From: JAEXOD01 sp937930275
Lineage (GTDB): Bacteria > Bacteroidota > Ignavibacteria > Ignavibacteriales > Melioribacteraceae
Direction of reading: 5' to 3'
Length of the DNA: 20,556 nucleotides
NCBI GenBank assembly: GCA_036733965.1
Contig: DAIMZL010000059.1
Coordinates: 1-20,556, forward strand
A model generated the notes under the pieces. That model was not told the origin of the DNA, did no database searches, and saw only the letters and a list, made by a program, of their open reading frames with translations. Shown here in pieces: positions 14,857 to 20,556 of this stretch. The position numbers and the translations under genes are program-made. Position 1 is the stretch's first letter, and every line of letters begins with the position of its first letter.

Positions 14857-15746
14857 AAAGTAAAATAAATAAAATAATAGTTTTAAGCGGGAAAGGCGGA
14901 ACCGGAAAAACAACGGTTGCTTCGGCATTTAATAAATTAGCCCAAAATAATATAACTGTTGACTGTGATGTGGATGCAGCGGATTTATTTATTTTATTAG
15001 ATCCGGAAATTAGAGAGACTACTAATTTTATTGGGGGAAAAAAGGCAAAAATAAATTATGATGCTTGTAATTACTGCGGGTTATGCGAAAATTTATGCCG
15101 TTTTGATGCCATAAAAAATTTTTATATTGATACCGTTAGCTGTGAAGGATGCGGATTATGTTTTAGGGCATGTCCCGCAAATGCAATAACATTTGAATCG
15201 GTTACTGTCGGTGAAATATATATTTCGGAACTAAGAGACAAAAACAAATTTTATTTTGCGGAATTATTCCCGGGTGAAAGTAATTCGGGAAAATTAGTAT
15301 CAAAACTAAAAGAAAAACAAGAAAATTACATTAAAGCTAATAAAACAGATTGGGTAATAATAGATGGTCCACCCGGAATCGGTTGTCCGGTTAACGCAAG
15401 TTTGGCAGGTGTTGATATTGCCGTTTTAGTTACGGAACCGACTTATTCAGGTCTGCACGATTTGGAAAGATTAATAAAATTACTTCAAACATTTAAAATT
15501 AGAAGTACGGTAATAATTAACAAATACGATTTAAATCTTTCTATAAGTAAAAAAATTGAAGATTTTATTAATAAAAACAAAATTAGCTTGTTGGGGCATT
15601 TATCTTATAATTATGCTGCGGTTCGTGCATTACAAAACAAAAAAACAATTGTTGAATATTCGCCTACTCTTAGCGGCGAGATAAATAATATTTGGAAAAA
15701 TTTAATAAATTTATTAAACGGAGAAATAAATGAAAATTGCAATTAG
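14853..15746 (+). CDS. MinD/ParA-family ATPase with inserted 2x[4Fe-4S] ferredoxin (COG1149), copy 2
   Basis: This 297-residue paralogue of the preceding gene starts at GTG in a 4-bp GTGA overlap. Its P-loop is GKGGTGKTT (13-21), its switch VDCDVDAAD, and its ferredoxin insert has Cys72/75/78/82 (CNYCGLCENLC) and Cys97/100/103/107 (CEGCGLCFRAC, followed by P). Walker B-like IIDGPPGIGCP follows. The translational coupling of two different but homologous ATPases suggests an obligate heterodimer, as inferred for this family generally. The C-terminus overlaps the start of the next gene by 17 bp. All eight cluster ligands and the nucleotide motifs are intact. Confidence 0.95.
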   Translation: MKSKINKIIVLSGKGGTGKTTVASAFNKLAQNNITVDCDVDAADLFILLDPEIRETTNFIGGKKAKINYDACNYCGLCENLCRFDAIKNFYIDTVSCEGCGLCFRACPANAITFESVTVGEIYISELRDKNKFYFAELFPGESNSGKLVSKLKEKQENYIKANKTDWVIIDGPPGIGCPVNASLAGVDIAVLVTEPTYSGLHDLERLIKLLQTFKIRSTVIINKYDLNLSISKKIEDFINKNKISLLGHLSYNYAAVRALQNKKTIVEYSPTLSGEINNIWKNLINLLNGEINENCN

Positions 15747-16053
15747 TTCCATGGGGGATAGTCTTAATTCGTTTGTTAGCGAAAAATTTGGGAGGTGTCC
15801 GTATTTTATAATATTTAACACCGAAGATAACGTGTTTGTAAGTATAAAAAATCCCAATGTGGAATTACAAAACTCGGCAGGTATAAAAGCATCGGAAATA
15901 ATAATTGAAAACGGGGCGGAAATATTGCTTACGGGGCATGTAGGTGATAAAGCGGAAAATATTTTAGAAAAAGCAAAAATAAAAATGATTACCGGGTACG
16001 ATTCTTCAATACAAATTAAAGATGCTATAAATAGTTATTTAACAAAAAAATAA
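15730..16053 (+). CDS. NifX/ORP-fold protein, second copy, last gene of the operon
   Basis: The 107-residue protein is again a single NifX/NifB-C-type domain: MKIAISSMGDSLNSFVSEKFGRCPYFIIF, then SAGIKASEIIIENGAEILLTGHVGDKAENIL. Compared with the copy at 13650 it has the more common FGRCPYF signature (the other has FGRSNYF), and it lacks Cys6/Cys11, leaving one cysteine. The two proteins could therefore bind different clusters or act at different stages. GGAG precedes the ATG, which lies 17 bp inside the previous gene. No canonical terminator with a T-run directly follows; the first strong hairpin is at 16140-16173. Confidence 0.92.
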   Translation: MKIAISSMGDSLNSFVSEKFGRCPYFIIFNTEDNVFVSIKNPNVELQNSAGIKASEIIIENGAEILLTGHVGDKAENILEKAKIKMITGYDSSIQIKDAINSYLTKK

Positions 16054-16139
16054 AATGGTATATTTAAGCATGTTTAGCCCATGTTAGGCAGTATTAAAAG
16101 ACTTGGATAAAATAATAAATACAAACACCCACCCCTTTT

Positions 16140-16173
16140 ATTCCCCCTACATTAATCCAAAGTGAGGGGGAAT
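16140..16173. other. Strong hairpin downstream of the operon
   Basis: ATTCCCCC (16140-16147) pairs perfectly with GGGGGAAT (16166-16173), with additional inner pairs if one A is bulged. No T-run follows on either strand, so it is not a standard rho-independent terminator; it may end or protect the 3' side of the operon transcript. Confidence 0.5.
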
Positions 16174-16411
16174 ATTAGCAAACAATTTTAATCTGTAGGC
16201 AATTAAACGGATACTTAAAAATATTAATATCTACTTTAATTAATATGGATTTATTTGTGCTTTCATCTTTTTACTAAACATTAAAAATAGAAGTGGCGTA
16301 ATTAATATTTACTTAAATAGATTTTTTTAATTTTATTAGACAAAAATATTAGCTTAAGTTATTCTATTAACAGTATTAGCGAAACAAATTTTACAAATAA
16401 GTTACTTAGTC

Positions 16412-16449
16412 AAAAAAAATCCCCCTCTCGGATAAATACGAAAGGGGGG
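16412..16449 (-). terminator. Rho-independent terminator of the tyrosine phenol-lyase gene
   Basis: Read on the minus strand, a C6/G5 stem with a short TCG/CGA extension is followed directly by ATTTTTTTTG. It lies about 60 bp after the stop of the minus-strand lyase gene, the right place and orientation to end that transcript. Confidence 0.8.
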
Positions 16450-16510
16450 TGAGTGTTCGTAATTTTTTATGAAGTTTTACCCTTTTGAAACAGATTCCAC
16501 TTCAATAATA

Positions 16511-17902
16511 TTATAACTTTTCAAATTTTGCTTGGAAAAATCTTAAGTACTTAGGTTCGTAAACCATTTTTAAGCCTTTAATAGCTTTACGGTTATCAAA
16601 AACGTAAGCAATAGATTCAACGGCAACATCAATATGAGCTTGTGTATAAACACGGCGAGGGAAAGTTAAACGAACAAGTTCTAATTTTGGGAAATTATGT
16701 TCGCCGGTTTCTTTATTTCTTCCTGCAGAAACTATACCGCGTTCCATACCTCTTACACCGCTATCCATATAAATTTCCGAAGCTAATGTTTGAGCCGGAA
16801 ATTCATATTGTTTTAAGTGCGATAATATTCTTTTTGCATCTAAAAACACTGCATGTCCGCCTATCGGCTGAACAATAGGAACACCGTATTCCATCAATTT
16901 TTTACCGCAATACTCAACTTGTCCTATACGTGCTTTTATGTTATCAAAGTCAATCATTTCTTCCATACCGCGTGCCATAGCTTCCATGTCACGTCCTGCT
17001 AAACCGCCATAGGTATGTAATCCTTCGTAAAGAACAACCATATTTCTTGCTTCTTCATATACATGTTTATCACGGGTTGCCAAAATACCGCCGATATTAA
17101 CCATCAAGTCTTTTTTAGCGCTTACCCATAAACCGTCAAAATACGAGCACATTTCTTTTAAAATCTCTTTTATGCTTTTTTCTTGATAGCCGTCTTCACG
17201 TAATTTAATAAAGTATGCGTTTTCTGTGGCGCGTGTTGCGTCAAACCACATTCTAATTCCGTGTTTTTTACAAATGGCTTTAACTTCTTTAATATTTGCC
17301 ATGCTAAAAGGCTGACCGCCTGCCATATTAACCGGACCGGCAATACTTAAGTATGCAATTTTTTTAGCTCCGACTTTTTTGATTAAGTCTTCTAATTTCT
17401 GAATATCTACGTTTCCTTTAAACGGATGCGGATTTTGAGAATCGTGGGCTTCATCAATAATAATATCAACAAAAGTTGCACCTGCAAGTTCTTGATGTGC
17501 ACGAGTTGTTGTAAAATACATATTACCGGCAACATAATCCCCGGGTTTAATTAATATTTTAGATATCATGTGTTCGGCTGCACGTCCTTGGTGAGTAGGA
17601 ACAAAGTAAGGCATACCATAATATTTTTTTACGTTATCCCATAAATAGTAAAAGTTTCTGCTTCCTGCATAAGCTTCGTCACCTAACATCATACCAGCCC
17701 ATTGATAATCACTCATAGCATTTGTACCGCTATCAGTTAATAAGTCGATATAAACATCTTCGCTTCTTAATAAAAAAGTGTTGTAACCGGCTTCTTTAAC
17801 AGCTTTTTCACGCTGTTCTTTTGTTGTCATTTTAATTGGCTCTACCATTTTAATTTTAAATGGTTCAGCCCAACTTCTTTTAATTACTTCTTTTTTTGCC
17901 AT
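16511..17902 (-). CDS. tpl: Tyrosine phenol-lyase (beta-eliminating PLP enzyme; tryptophanase family)
   Basis: I start the gene at the ATG at 17902 (MAKKEVIKRSW, 463 residues) because GAGGA lies 5 bp upstream; the ATG four codons earlier overlaps that site. Family motifs run from MSDYQWAGMMLGDEAYAGS through VPTHQGR, DATRATENAYF and the PLP lysine in SAKKD (Lys264). The specificity residues favour tyrosine phenol-lyase over tryptophanase: Thr131 in MYFTTTR (Citrobacter TPL Thr124; Asp in tryptophanase), Arg388 in GMERGI (TPL Arg381) and the LRFF pair (TPL Phe448/449; His in tryptophanase). The reaction would be tyrosine to phenol, pyruvate and ammonia. It is monocistronic, with a terminator downstream. 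Tryptophanase is a less likely alternative. Confidence 0.85.
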   Translation of the reverse strand: MAKKEVIKRSWAEPFKIKMVEPIKMTTKEQREKAVKEAGYNTFLLRSEDVYIDLLTDSGTNAMSDYQWAGMMLGDEAYAGSRNFYYLWDNVKKYYGMPYFVPTHQGRAAEHMISKILIKPGDYVAGNMYFTTTRAHQELAGATFVDIIIDEAHDSQNPHPFKGNVDIQKLEDLIKKVGAKKIAYLSIAGPVNMAGGQPFSMANIKEVKAICKKHGIRMWFDATRATENAYFIKLREDGYQEKSIKEILKEMCSYFDGLWVSAKKDLMVNIGGILATRDKHVYEEARNMVVLYEGLHTYGGLAGRDMEAMARGMEEMIDFDNIKARIGQVEYCGKKLMEYGVPIVQPIGGHAVFLDAKRILSHLKQYEFPAQTLASEIYMDSGVRGMERGIVSAGRNKETGEHNFPKLELVRLTFPRRVYTQAHIDVAVESIAYVFDNRKAIKGLKMVYEPKYLRFFQAKFEKL

Positions 17903-17920
17903 ATTTTTCCTCATTTATAG

Positions 17921-17948
17921 AACAATATTGTTAAATAAATATTTATTT
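17921..17948. promoter_or_regulatory. Adjacent palindromes in the leader of the lyase gene
   Basis: Two perfect palindromes abut: AACAATATTGTT (17921-17932) and AAATAAATATTTATTT (17933-17948), 18-46 bp before the lyase ATG. They could be an operator or an mRNA leader hairpin. The AT-rich one could be chance. No -35/-10 pair is convincing in the 175-bp gap up to the MFS gene. Confidence 0.4.
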
Positions 17949-18077
17949 GTCTTTTTTATCCTTTTTATTTTTTGCGTTATTTACTGCACGTAAAGTTAAA
18001 ATATTCTTGTTTAGGTCCTGATTTGTATAAAGTATAAATTTTAAAATAAGTAATAAAAACAATATAAAAAAATGAAA

Positions 18078-19229
18078 TTATTTAAATTTTAGAAGGAAAA
18101 TTGCTACTAAAAAACTGATTACGGAAGACAAAATAAACGGTAAAAATGCTCCGCCTGTTAAATCCCAAAGTAAACCGGTTAATATACTACCAAGCATAGT
18201 AGCTAAGCTAATTCCGGTAGTAATAACGCCTATTGCAGTCCCACGTAAGTTATCCGGTATTAAGTCACTAACCCAAGCTTTAACTACTCCTTCGCTTGCA
18301 GCAGCATAAAAACCATAGATTAAAAAGAGTATCCAGATAAACATAAATCCGGAGCTTAAAGCAAATCCTAAGTAAACCGCAGAAAATGCAAACAAACCAA
18401 AAATGAAAATTTTCTTCTTCCCTATTTTATCTGCCAGCAGTCCGATAGGGTACGAAATTAAAGCATAAATTAGGTTGTAATAAACGTAACCCCAAATAGC
18501 AGTTATATCGCTTTTTGCTATCTCTTTAGATTTGAGAATCAAAAAAACATCGCTACTGTTAAATAACGAAAAAAAAGTTAATACAAAAAACAGAATTTTA
18601 AATTGCCTTCCGGAGTTTTTCCAAAAATCCTTAAAACTTGTTTTAAGTTTAGTTTTTGAACTACCTTTTTTATCTTTAACAATTAAAGTAAAATAAATTG
18701 CAAAAAAAGAAGGAATAATTGAAACAAGGTAAATTGTTTTATAACCGTTCGGAATAAAATACAGAAGGATTATTGCCGTAATAGGACCAATAACCGCACC
18801 TAATGTATCCATACTTCTGTGAAAACCAAAAACAGCACCGGTATTTCCTTCTGCATAAGAAGCAAGCAATGCATCTCTTGGAGCGGTTCTTATTCCTTTT
18901 CCTATTCTATCTGTAACACGGCTAAGTAACACCGAAAAAACATTTTGTATTATACCCGGTATTGGTTTAACAATTCCCGAAAGACCATACCCTAAAACAA
19001 CAAATATTGACCTTTTTCCCATTTTATCGGAAAGATTACCGAAATAACCTTTTAATAATCCTGCCGTAATTTCGGCTAAACCTTCAATTAAGCCGACCGA
19101 GACCATAGAAGCCCCTAAGATTGAAGTCAGAAATAAAGGGGTAATGGGGTAAAGCATTTCACTTGCAAAATCGGTAAAAAAACTAACCAACCCTAAAATA
19201 ACCACAGGTTTAGATATTTTTTTGAACAT
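18078..19229 (-). CDS. MFS transporter
   Basis: The 383-residue protein is almost wholly hydrophobic with roughly 11-12 membrane helices. The MFS loop motif appears as GNLSDKMGKRS (64-74) after the second helix and again as GLLADKIGKKK in the second half, showing the internal duplication. DRIGKGIRTAPRDALLA and GFHRSMDTLGAVIGP are conserved elements of a bacterial MFS subgroup whose substrate I cannot name. A KDKKGSSKTKLK loop separates the two halves. AAGGA precedes the ATG. It lies 175 bp upstream of the lyase gene on the same strand, but that gap has its own leader signals, so co-transcription is uncertain; transport of an aromatic amino acid or drug is not shown by the sequence. Confidence 0.9.
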   Translation of the reverse strand: MFKKISKPVVILGLVSFFTDFASEMLYPITPLFLTSILGASMVSVGLIEGLAEITAGLLKGYFGNLSDKMGKRSIFVVLGYGLSGIVKPIPGIIQNVFSVLLSRVTDRIGKGIRTAPRDALLASYAEGNTGAVFGFHRSMDTLGAVIGPITAIILLYFIPNGYKTIYLVSIIPSFFAIYFTLIVKDKKGSSKTKLKTSFKDFWKNSGRQFKILFFVLTFFSLFNSSDVFLILKSKEIAKSDITAIWGYVYYNLIYALISYPIGLLADKIGKKKIFIFGLFAFSAVYLGFALSSGFMFIWILFLIYGFYAAASEGVVKAWVSDLIPDNLRGTAIGVITTGISLATMLGSILTGLLWDLTGGAFLPFILSSVISFLVAIFLLKFK

Positions 19230-19268
19230 AATTTCCTTAAAATTTTTACATAAAATTAACGATTTTTA

Positions 19269-19296
19269 TTGACATTTTCATTAACATTGTTAAATT
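19269..19296 (+). promoter_or_regulatory. Candidate promoter of the yciO-like gene
   Basis: TTGACA (19269-19274) and TAAATT (19291-19296) are 16 bp apart and oriented toward the YciO-like gene. An inverted repeat, TTAACA-T-TGTTAA (19281-19293), lies in the spacer and overlaps the -10 side, a possible operator. The 137-bp gap is divergent from the MFS gene. Confidence 0.45.
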
Positions 19297-19298
19297 GT

Positions 19299-19333
19299 AA
19301 TGTAAATATTCCCGTATTCGGGTAATTTACATT
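19299..19333 (+). promoter_or_regulatory. Large inverted repeat / mRNA leader hairpin before the yciO-like gene
   Basis: AATGTAAAT (19299-19307) and ATTTACATT (19325-19333) are perfect inverted arms; inside them CCCG (19311-19314) and CGGG (19319-19322) pair around a TATT loop. The whole is a 35-nt stem-loop immediately after the candidate -10 and 33 bp before the ATG. It could be a transcribed leader structure, an operator or a weak attenuator, as no T-run follows. Confidence 0.6.
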
Positions 19334-19366
19334 AAACTCAATTATTAAAATAAAAAAGGAGTAATA

Positions 19367-19981
19367 ATGGAGTTCTACGAACTACACCCGGTAACACCGC
19401 AGCAAAGATACATTAATAAAGCCGTAGAGGTTTTAAAAAACGGCGGTGTAATTATTTACCCTACTGATACAGTTTACGGCTTTGGGTGCGATATATTTAA
19501 TAAGGATGCACTTGAGCGCATTTATTCTATTAAAAACGAAAGTAATACTAAGCTTTTTAGTTTTATGTGTCCGGATTTAAAAGATATTGCACAATATGCA
19601 AAGGTTTCGGATTACGCTTATAAAACGATGAAAAAACTATTACCGGGACCTTATACTTTTGTGTTACCGGCCGCAAAAGAAGTTCCCAAAAAACTTTGGA
19701 CAAAGCGTAAAACAGTCGGAATTAGAGTTCCCGATAATCAAGTTGCTTTAACTTTAGTTAGGGAGTTGGGAAACCCTATTATTAGCACAAGCGTAACAAA
19801 TAGACTTGGAGAAAACTACTTTGATGCGAACGAAATTAAGGCGGTTTTTGATTATCAGGTTGATTTAATGCTTTCTGTTGGAGCTTTAGAAGGAAGACCA
19901 AGCAGTATTATTGATTTAAGTAACGACGAACCGGAAGTATTACGCGAAGGCGCCGGTGATGTATCGATTTTTTATGCCTGA
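19367..19981 (+). CDS. yciO: Sua5/YciO/YrdC-family protein, YciO type
   Basis: The 204-residue protein aligns along its whole length with what I recall of E. coli YciO (about 206 residues): MEFYELHPVTPQQRYINKAV at the N-terminus, GGVIIYPTDTVYGFGCD (26-42), FSFMCPDLKDIAQYA, a PGPYTFVLP segment, KTVGIRVPDNQVAL and the ending REGAGDVSIFYA. YrdC-like proteins bind ATP, threonine and bicarbonate to make threonylcarbamoyl-AMP for tRNA t6A, or bind dsRNA; YciO lacks the C-terminal Sua5 domain and its activity is debated, so a true t6A role is possible but not proved. AAGGAG lies 5 bp before the ATG. A terminator follows about 90 bp downstream. Confidence 0.92.
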   Translation: MEFYELHPVTPQQRYINKAVEVLKNGGVIIYPTDTVYGFGCDIFNKDALERIYSIKNESNTKLFSFMCPDLKDIAQYAKVSDYAYKTMKKLLPGPYTFVLPAAKEVPKKLWTKRKTVGIRVPDNQVALTLVRELGNPIISTSVTNRLGENYFDANEIKAVFDYQVDLMLSVGALEGRPSSIIDLSNDEPEVLREGAGDVSIFYA

Positions 19982-20068
19982 TTGAATTGCTTAAAAATAT
20001 ATTTTAATTTTGTATGTTTTTAGCAATTTTAAGTAAATTTATTTTTTAAATACCCAAATATTTTATAG

Positions 20069-20097
20069 CCCACCATAAAAAAGGTGGGTTTTTTTTT
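20069..20097 (+). terminator. Rho-independent terminator after the yciO-like gene
   Basis: CCCACC (20069-20074), an 8-nt loop and GGTGGG (20083-20088) are followed by nine T residues. The orientation fits termination of plus-strand transcription from the YciO-like gene. The minus strand has no T-run at this hairpin, so it does not serve the T9SS gene. Confidence 0.92.
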
Positions 20098-20118
20098 GCT
20101 ACCGTAAATTTTTGTTCA

Positions 20119-20232
20119 CATGAATGAATTAATGTTGTCGTGTTCCCCAAAAATAAATTGATGATGTAACGTCCCCACGAGTGAATTCGTGTTTTGTGGT
20201 CTTTTATTCAACATTTAACCCTCAACATTTAA
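20119..20232. repeat. Short imperfect repeats between the yciO-like gene and the T9SS gene
   Basis: Two 24-nt units, at 20119-20142 and 20176-20199, share the TGAATT core and agree at 16 of 24 positions; the second forms CACGA-N6-TCGTG. A separate exact direct repeat, CAACATTTAA, occurs at 20209-20218 and 20223-20232 with a 14-bp period. No gene is seen in this stretch (19982-20234, apart from the terminator). They may be decayed intergenic repeats; no role is evident. Confidence 0.35.
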
Positions 20233-20234
20233 TA

Positions 20235-20556
20235 TTATTTTACCAAAACCATTTTCTTCAAATCATTAAATATGGGTATTTTTCCTTTACCCGTTACTTC
20301 CAATCTATACAAATATATACCGCTTGCCATATTACTTAAATCTATTTGGGTTTCGTTATACCCTTTGCTTTTGTTCCCCTCAATTATTGTTTTTATTAAC
20401 TCACCTGTAATTGCGTATATCTTTATTCTAACTTCGCTTTCATCCTTTAAGCTGTAACTTATGGTTGTTGTAGGGTTAAAAGGATTAGGGTAATTTTGGT
20501 ATAGTGCATATTCGTAATTCTCTGTTATGGTAACTTCGTTTATATCTGTTATTGTT
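20235..20556 (-). CDS. Type IX secretion cargo protein, C-terminal sorting domain only (5' end cut by window)
   Basis: On the minus strand the frame is open from the window edge to a TAA at 20237-20235, giving 106 visible residues. The segment YALYQNYPNPFNPTTTISYS is the hallmark of the T9SS type A C-terminal sorting domain of the FCB group. It continues with the expected short beta strands (EVRIKIYAITGELIKTI), the SNMASGIYLYRLE motif and a final KKMVLVK. The domain sends the protein through the outer membrane, where it is usually cleaved by the sortase-like PorU. The functional part of the protein lies outside the window, so its activity is unknown. Confidence 0.93.
   Translation of the reverse strand, partial: TITDINEVTITENYEYALYQNYPNPFNPTTTISYSLKDESEVRIKIYAITGELIKTIIEGNKSKGYNETQIDLSNMASGIYLYRLEVTGKGKIPIFNDLKKMVLVK

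Larger units (their letters stand above)
16122..16459. repeat. Intergenic gap bounded by an imperfect C-rich inverted repeat
   Basis: The 457-bp space 16054-16510 holds no gene I can support. CAAACACCCACCCC (16122-16135) and, inverted, GGGGTGAGTGTTCG (16446-16459) match at 12 of 14 positions. Each end is joined to a C5/G5 hairpin, one at 16140-16173 and one that is the minus-strand terminator. Between them lies an AT-rich inverted repeat, ATATTAAT-N10-ATTAATAT (16221-16246), which could be chance. The arrangement might be a decayed small repeat element or two related hairpins. Confidence 0.35.

Noticed and set aside
13650..16053. Part of a nitrogen fixation (nif) cluster
   Set aside because: The NifX-type fold occurs in many non-nif proteins, and no nifH, nifD, nifK, nifE or nifN gene is present; the MinD-ferredoxin ATPases are not NifH.
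16054..16510. RNA gene or CRISPR in the long gap
   Set aside because: No tRNA-like cloverleaf, no repeat-spacer periodicity and no recognisable ncRNA; only the hairpins and inverted repeat described.
20272..20457. Plus-strand 61-residue frame near the window end
   Set aside because: It is the antisense of the T9SS sorting domain, which is clearly recognisable on the minus strand.

Overview
The window is AT-rich bacterial DNA, apparently from an anaerobe of the FCB group (Bacteroidota/Ignavibacteria/Kapabacteria/Cloacimonadota-like). Three things point there: a patatin phospholipase fused to a POTRA/Omp85 barrel, a partial secreted protein ending in a type IX secretion sorting domain (YQNYPNPFNPTTTISY-type), and oxygen-labile enzymes (radical SAM proteins, ferredoxin-fused ATPases, tyrosine phenol-lyase). 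The phylum cannot be fixed from this window alone. I see no rRNA, tRNA, CRISPR array, transposase or prophage gene.

Layout. 1-3165 (+): the 3' end of yidC, then the patatin/Omp85 protein. 3300-3731 (+): a stand-alone Rrf2-family Fe-S regulator with its own promoter and a perfect palindrome, ending in a bidirectional terminator. 3767-6303 (-): a gatB / O-methyltransferase / small unknown operon. 6381-8090 (-): a PAS-PAS-AAA+-HTH sigma54 activator. 8378-16053 (+): a tightly packed ten-gene operon. 16054-16510: a non-coding gap with C/G-rich hairpins and the terminator of the next gene. 16511-19229 (-): tyrosine phenol-lyase and an MFS transporter. 19367-19981 (+): a YciO-type Sua5/YrdC protein behind a large inverted repeat. 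20235-20556 (-): the C-terminal end of a T9SS cargo protein.

The centrepiece is the 8.1-16.1 kb region. In order, the operon encodes a radical SAM protein, a DUF89/ARMT1-like protein, a CoA-disulfide-reductase-like flavoprotein, an Mrp/NBP35 ATPase, a second radical SAM protein, a Gly/Arg-rich DUF5320-like peptide, a NifX/ORP-fold protein, two MinD-type ATPases each carrying two inserted [4Fe-4S] ferredoxin motifs, and a second NifX/ORP-fold protein. The Mrp, MinD-ferredoxin and NifX-fold genes beside a PAS/sigma54 activator match the logic of the orange-protein (ORP) system of Desulfovibrio vulgaris. Here the set is expanded with two paralogous radical SAM enzymes, DUF89 and a flavoprotein, all in one operon. 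No nitrogenase genes are present, so the likely theme is assembly or storage of a metal-sulfur cluster, with unknown end use.

Regulation is visible in the sequence. A good -24/-12 promoter (CGGCATG-N4-TTGCAT, GG-N10-GC) lies at 8335-8351. It sits inside the longest reading frame of the first gene, so that gene should start at 8378. About 140-210 bp upstream, an array of palindromic TTGCAA/ATTGCA sites (8128-8195) lies in the space divergent from the activator gene and is a likely upstream activating sequence. More copies of the motif lie on the other side of the activator gene, in front of gatB (6345-6373).
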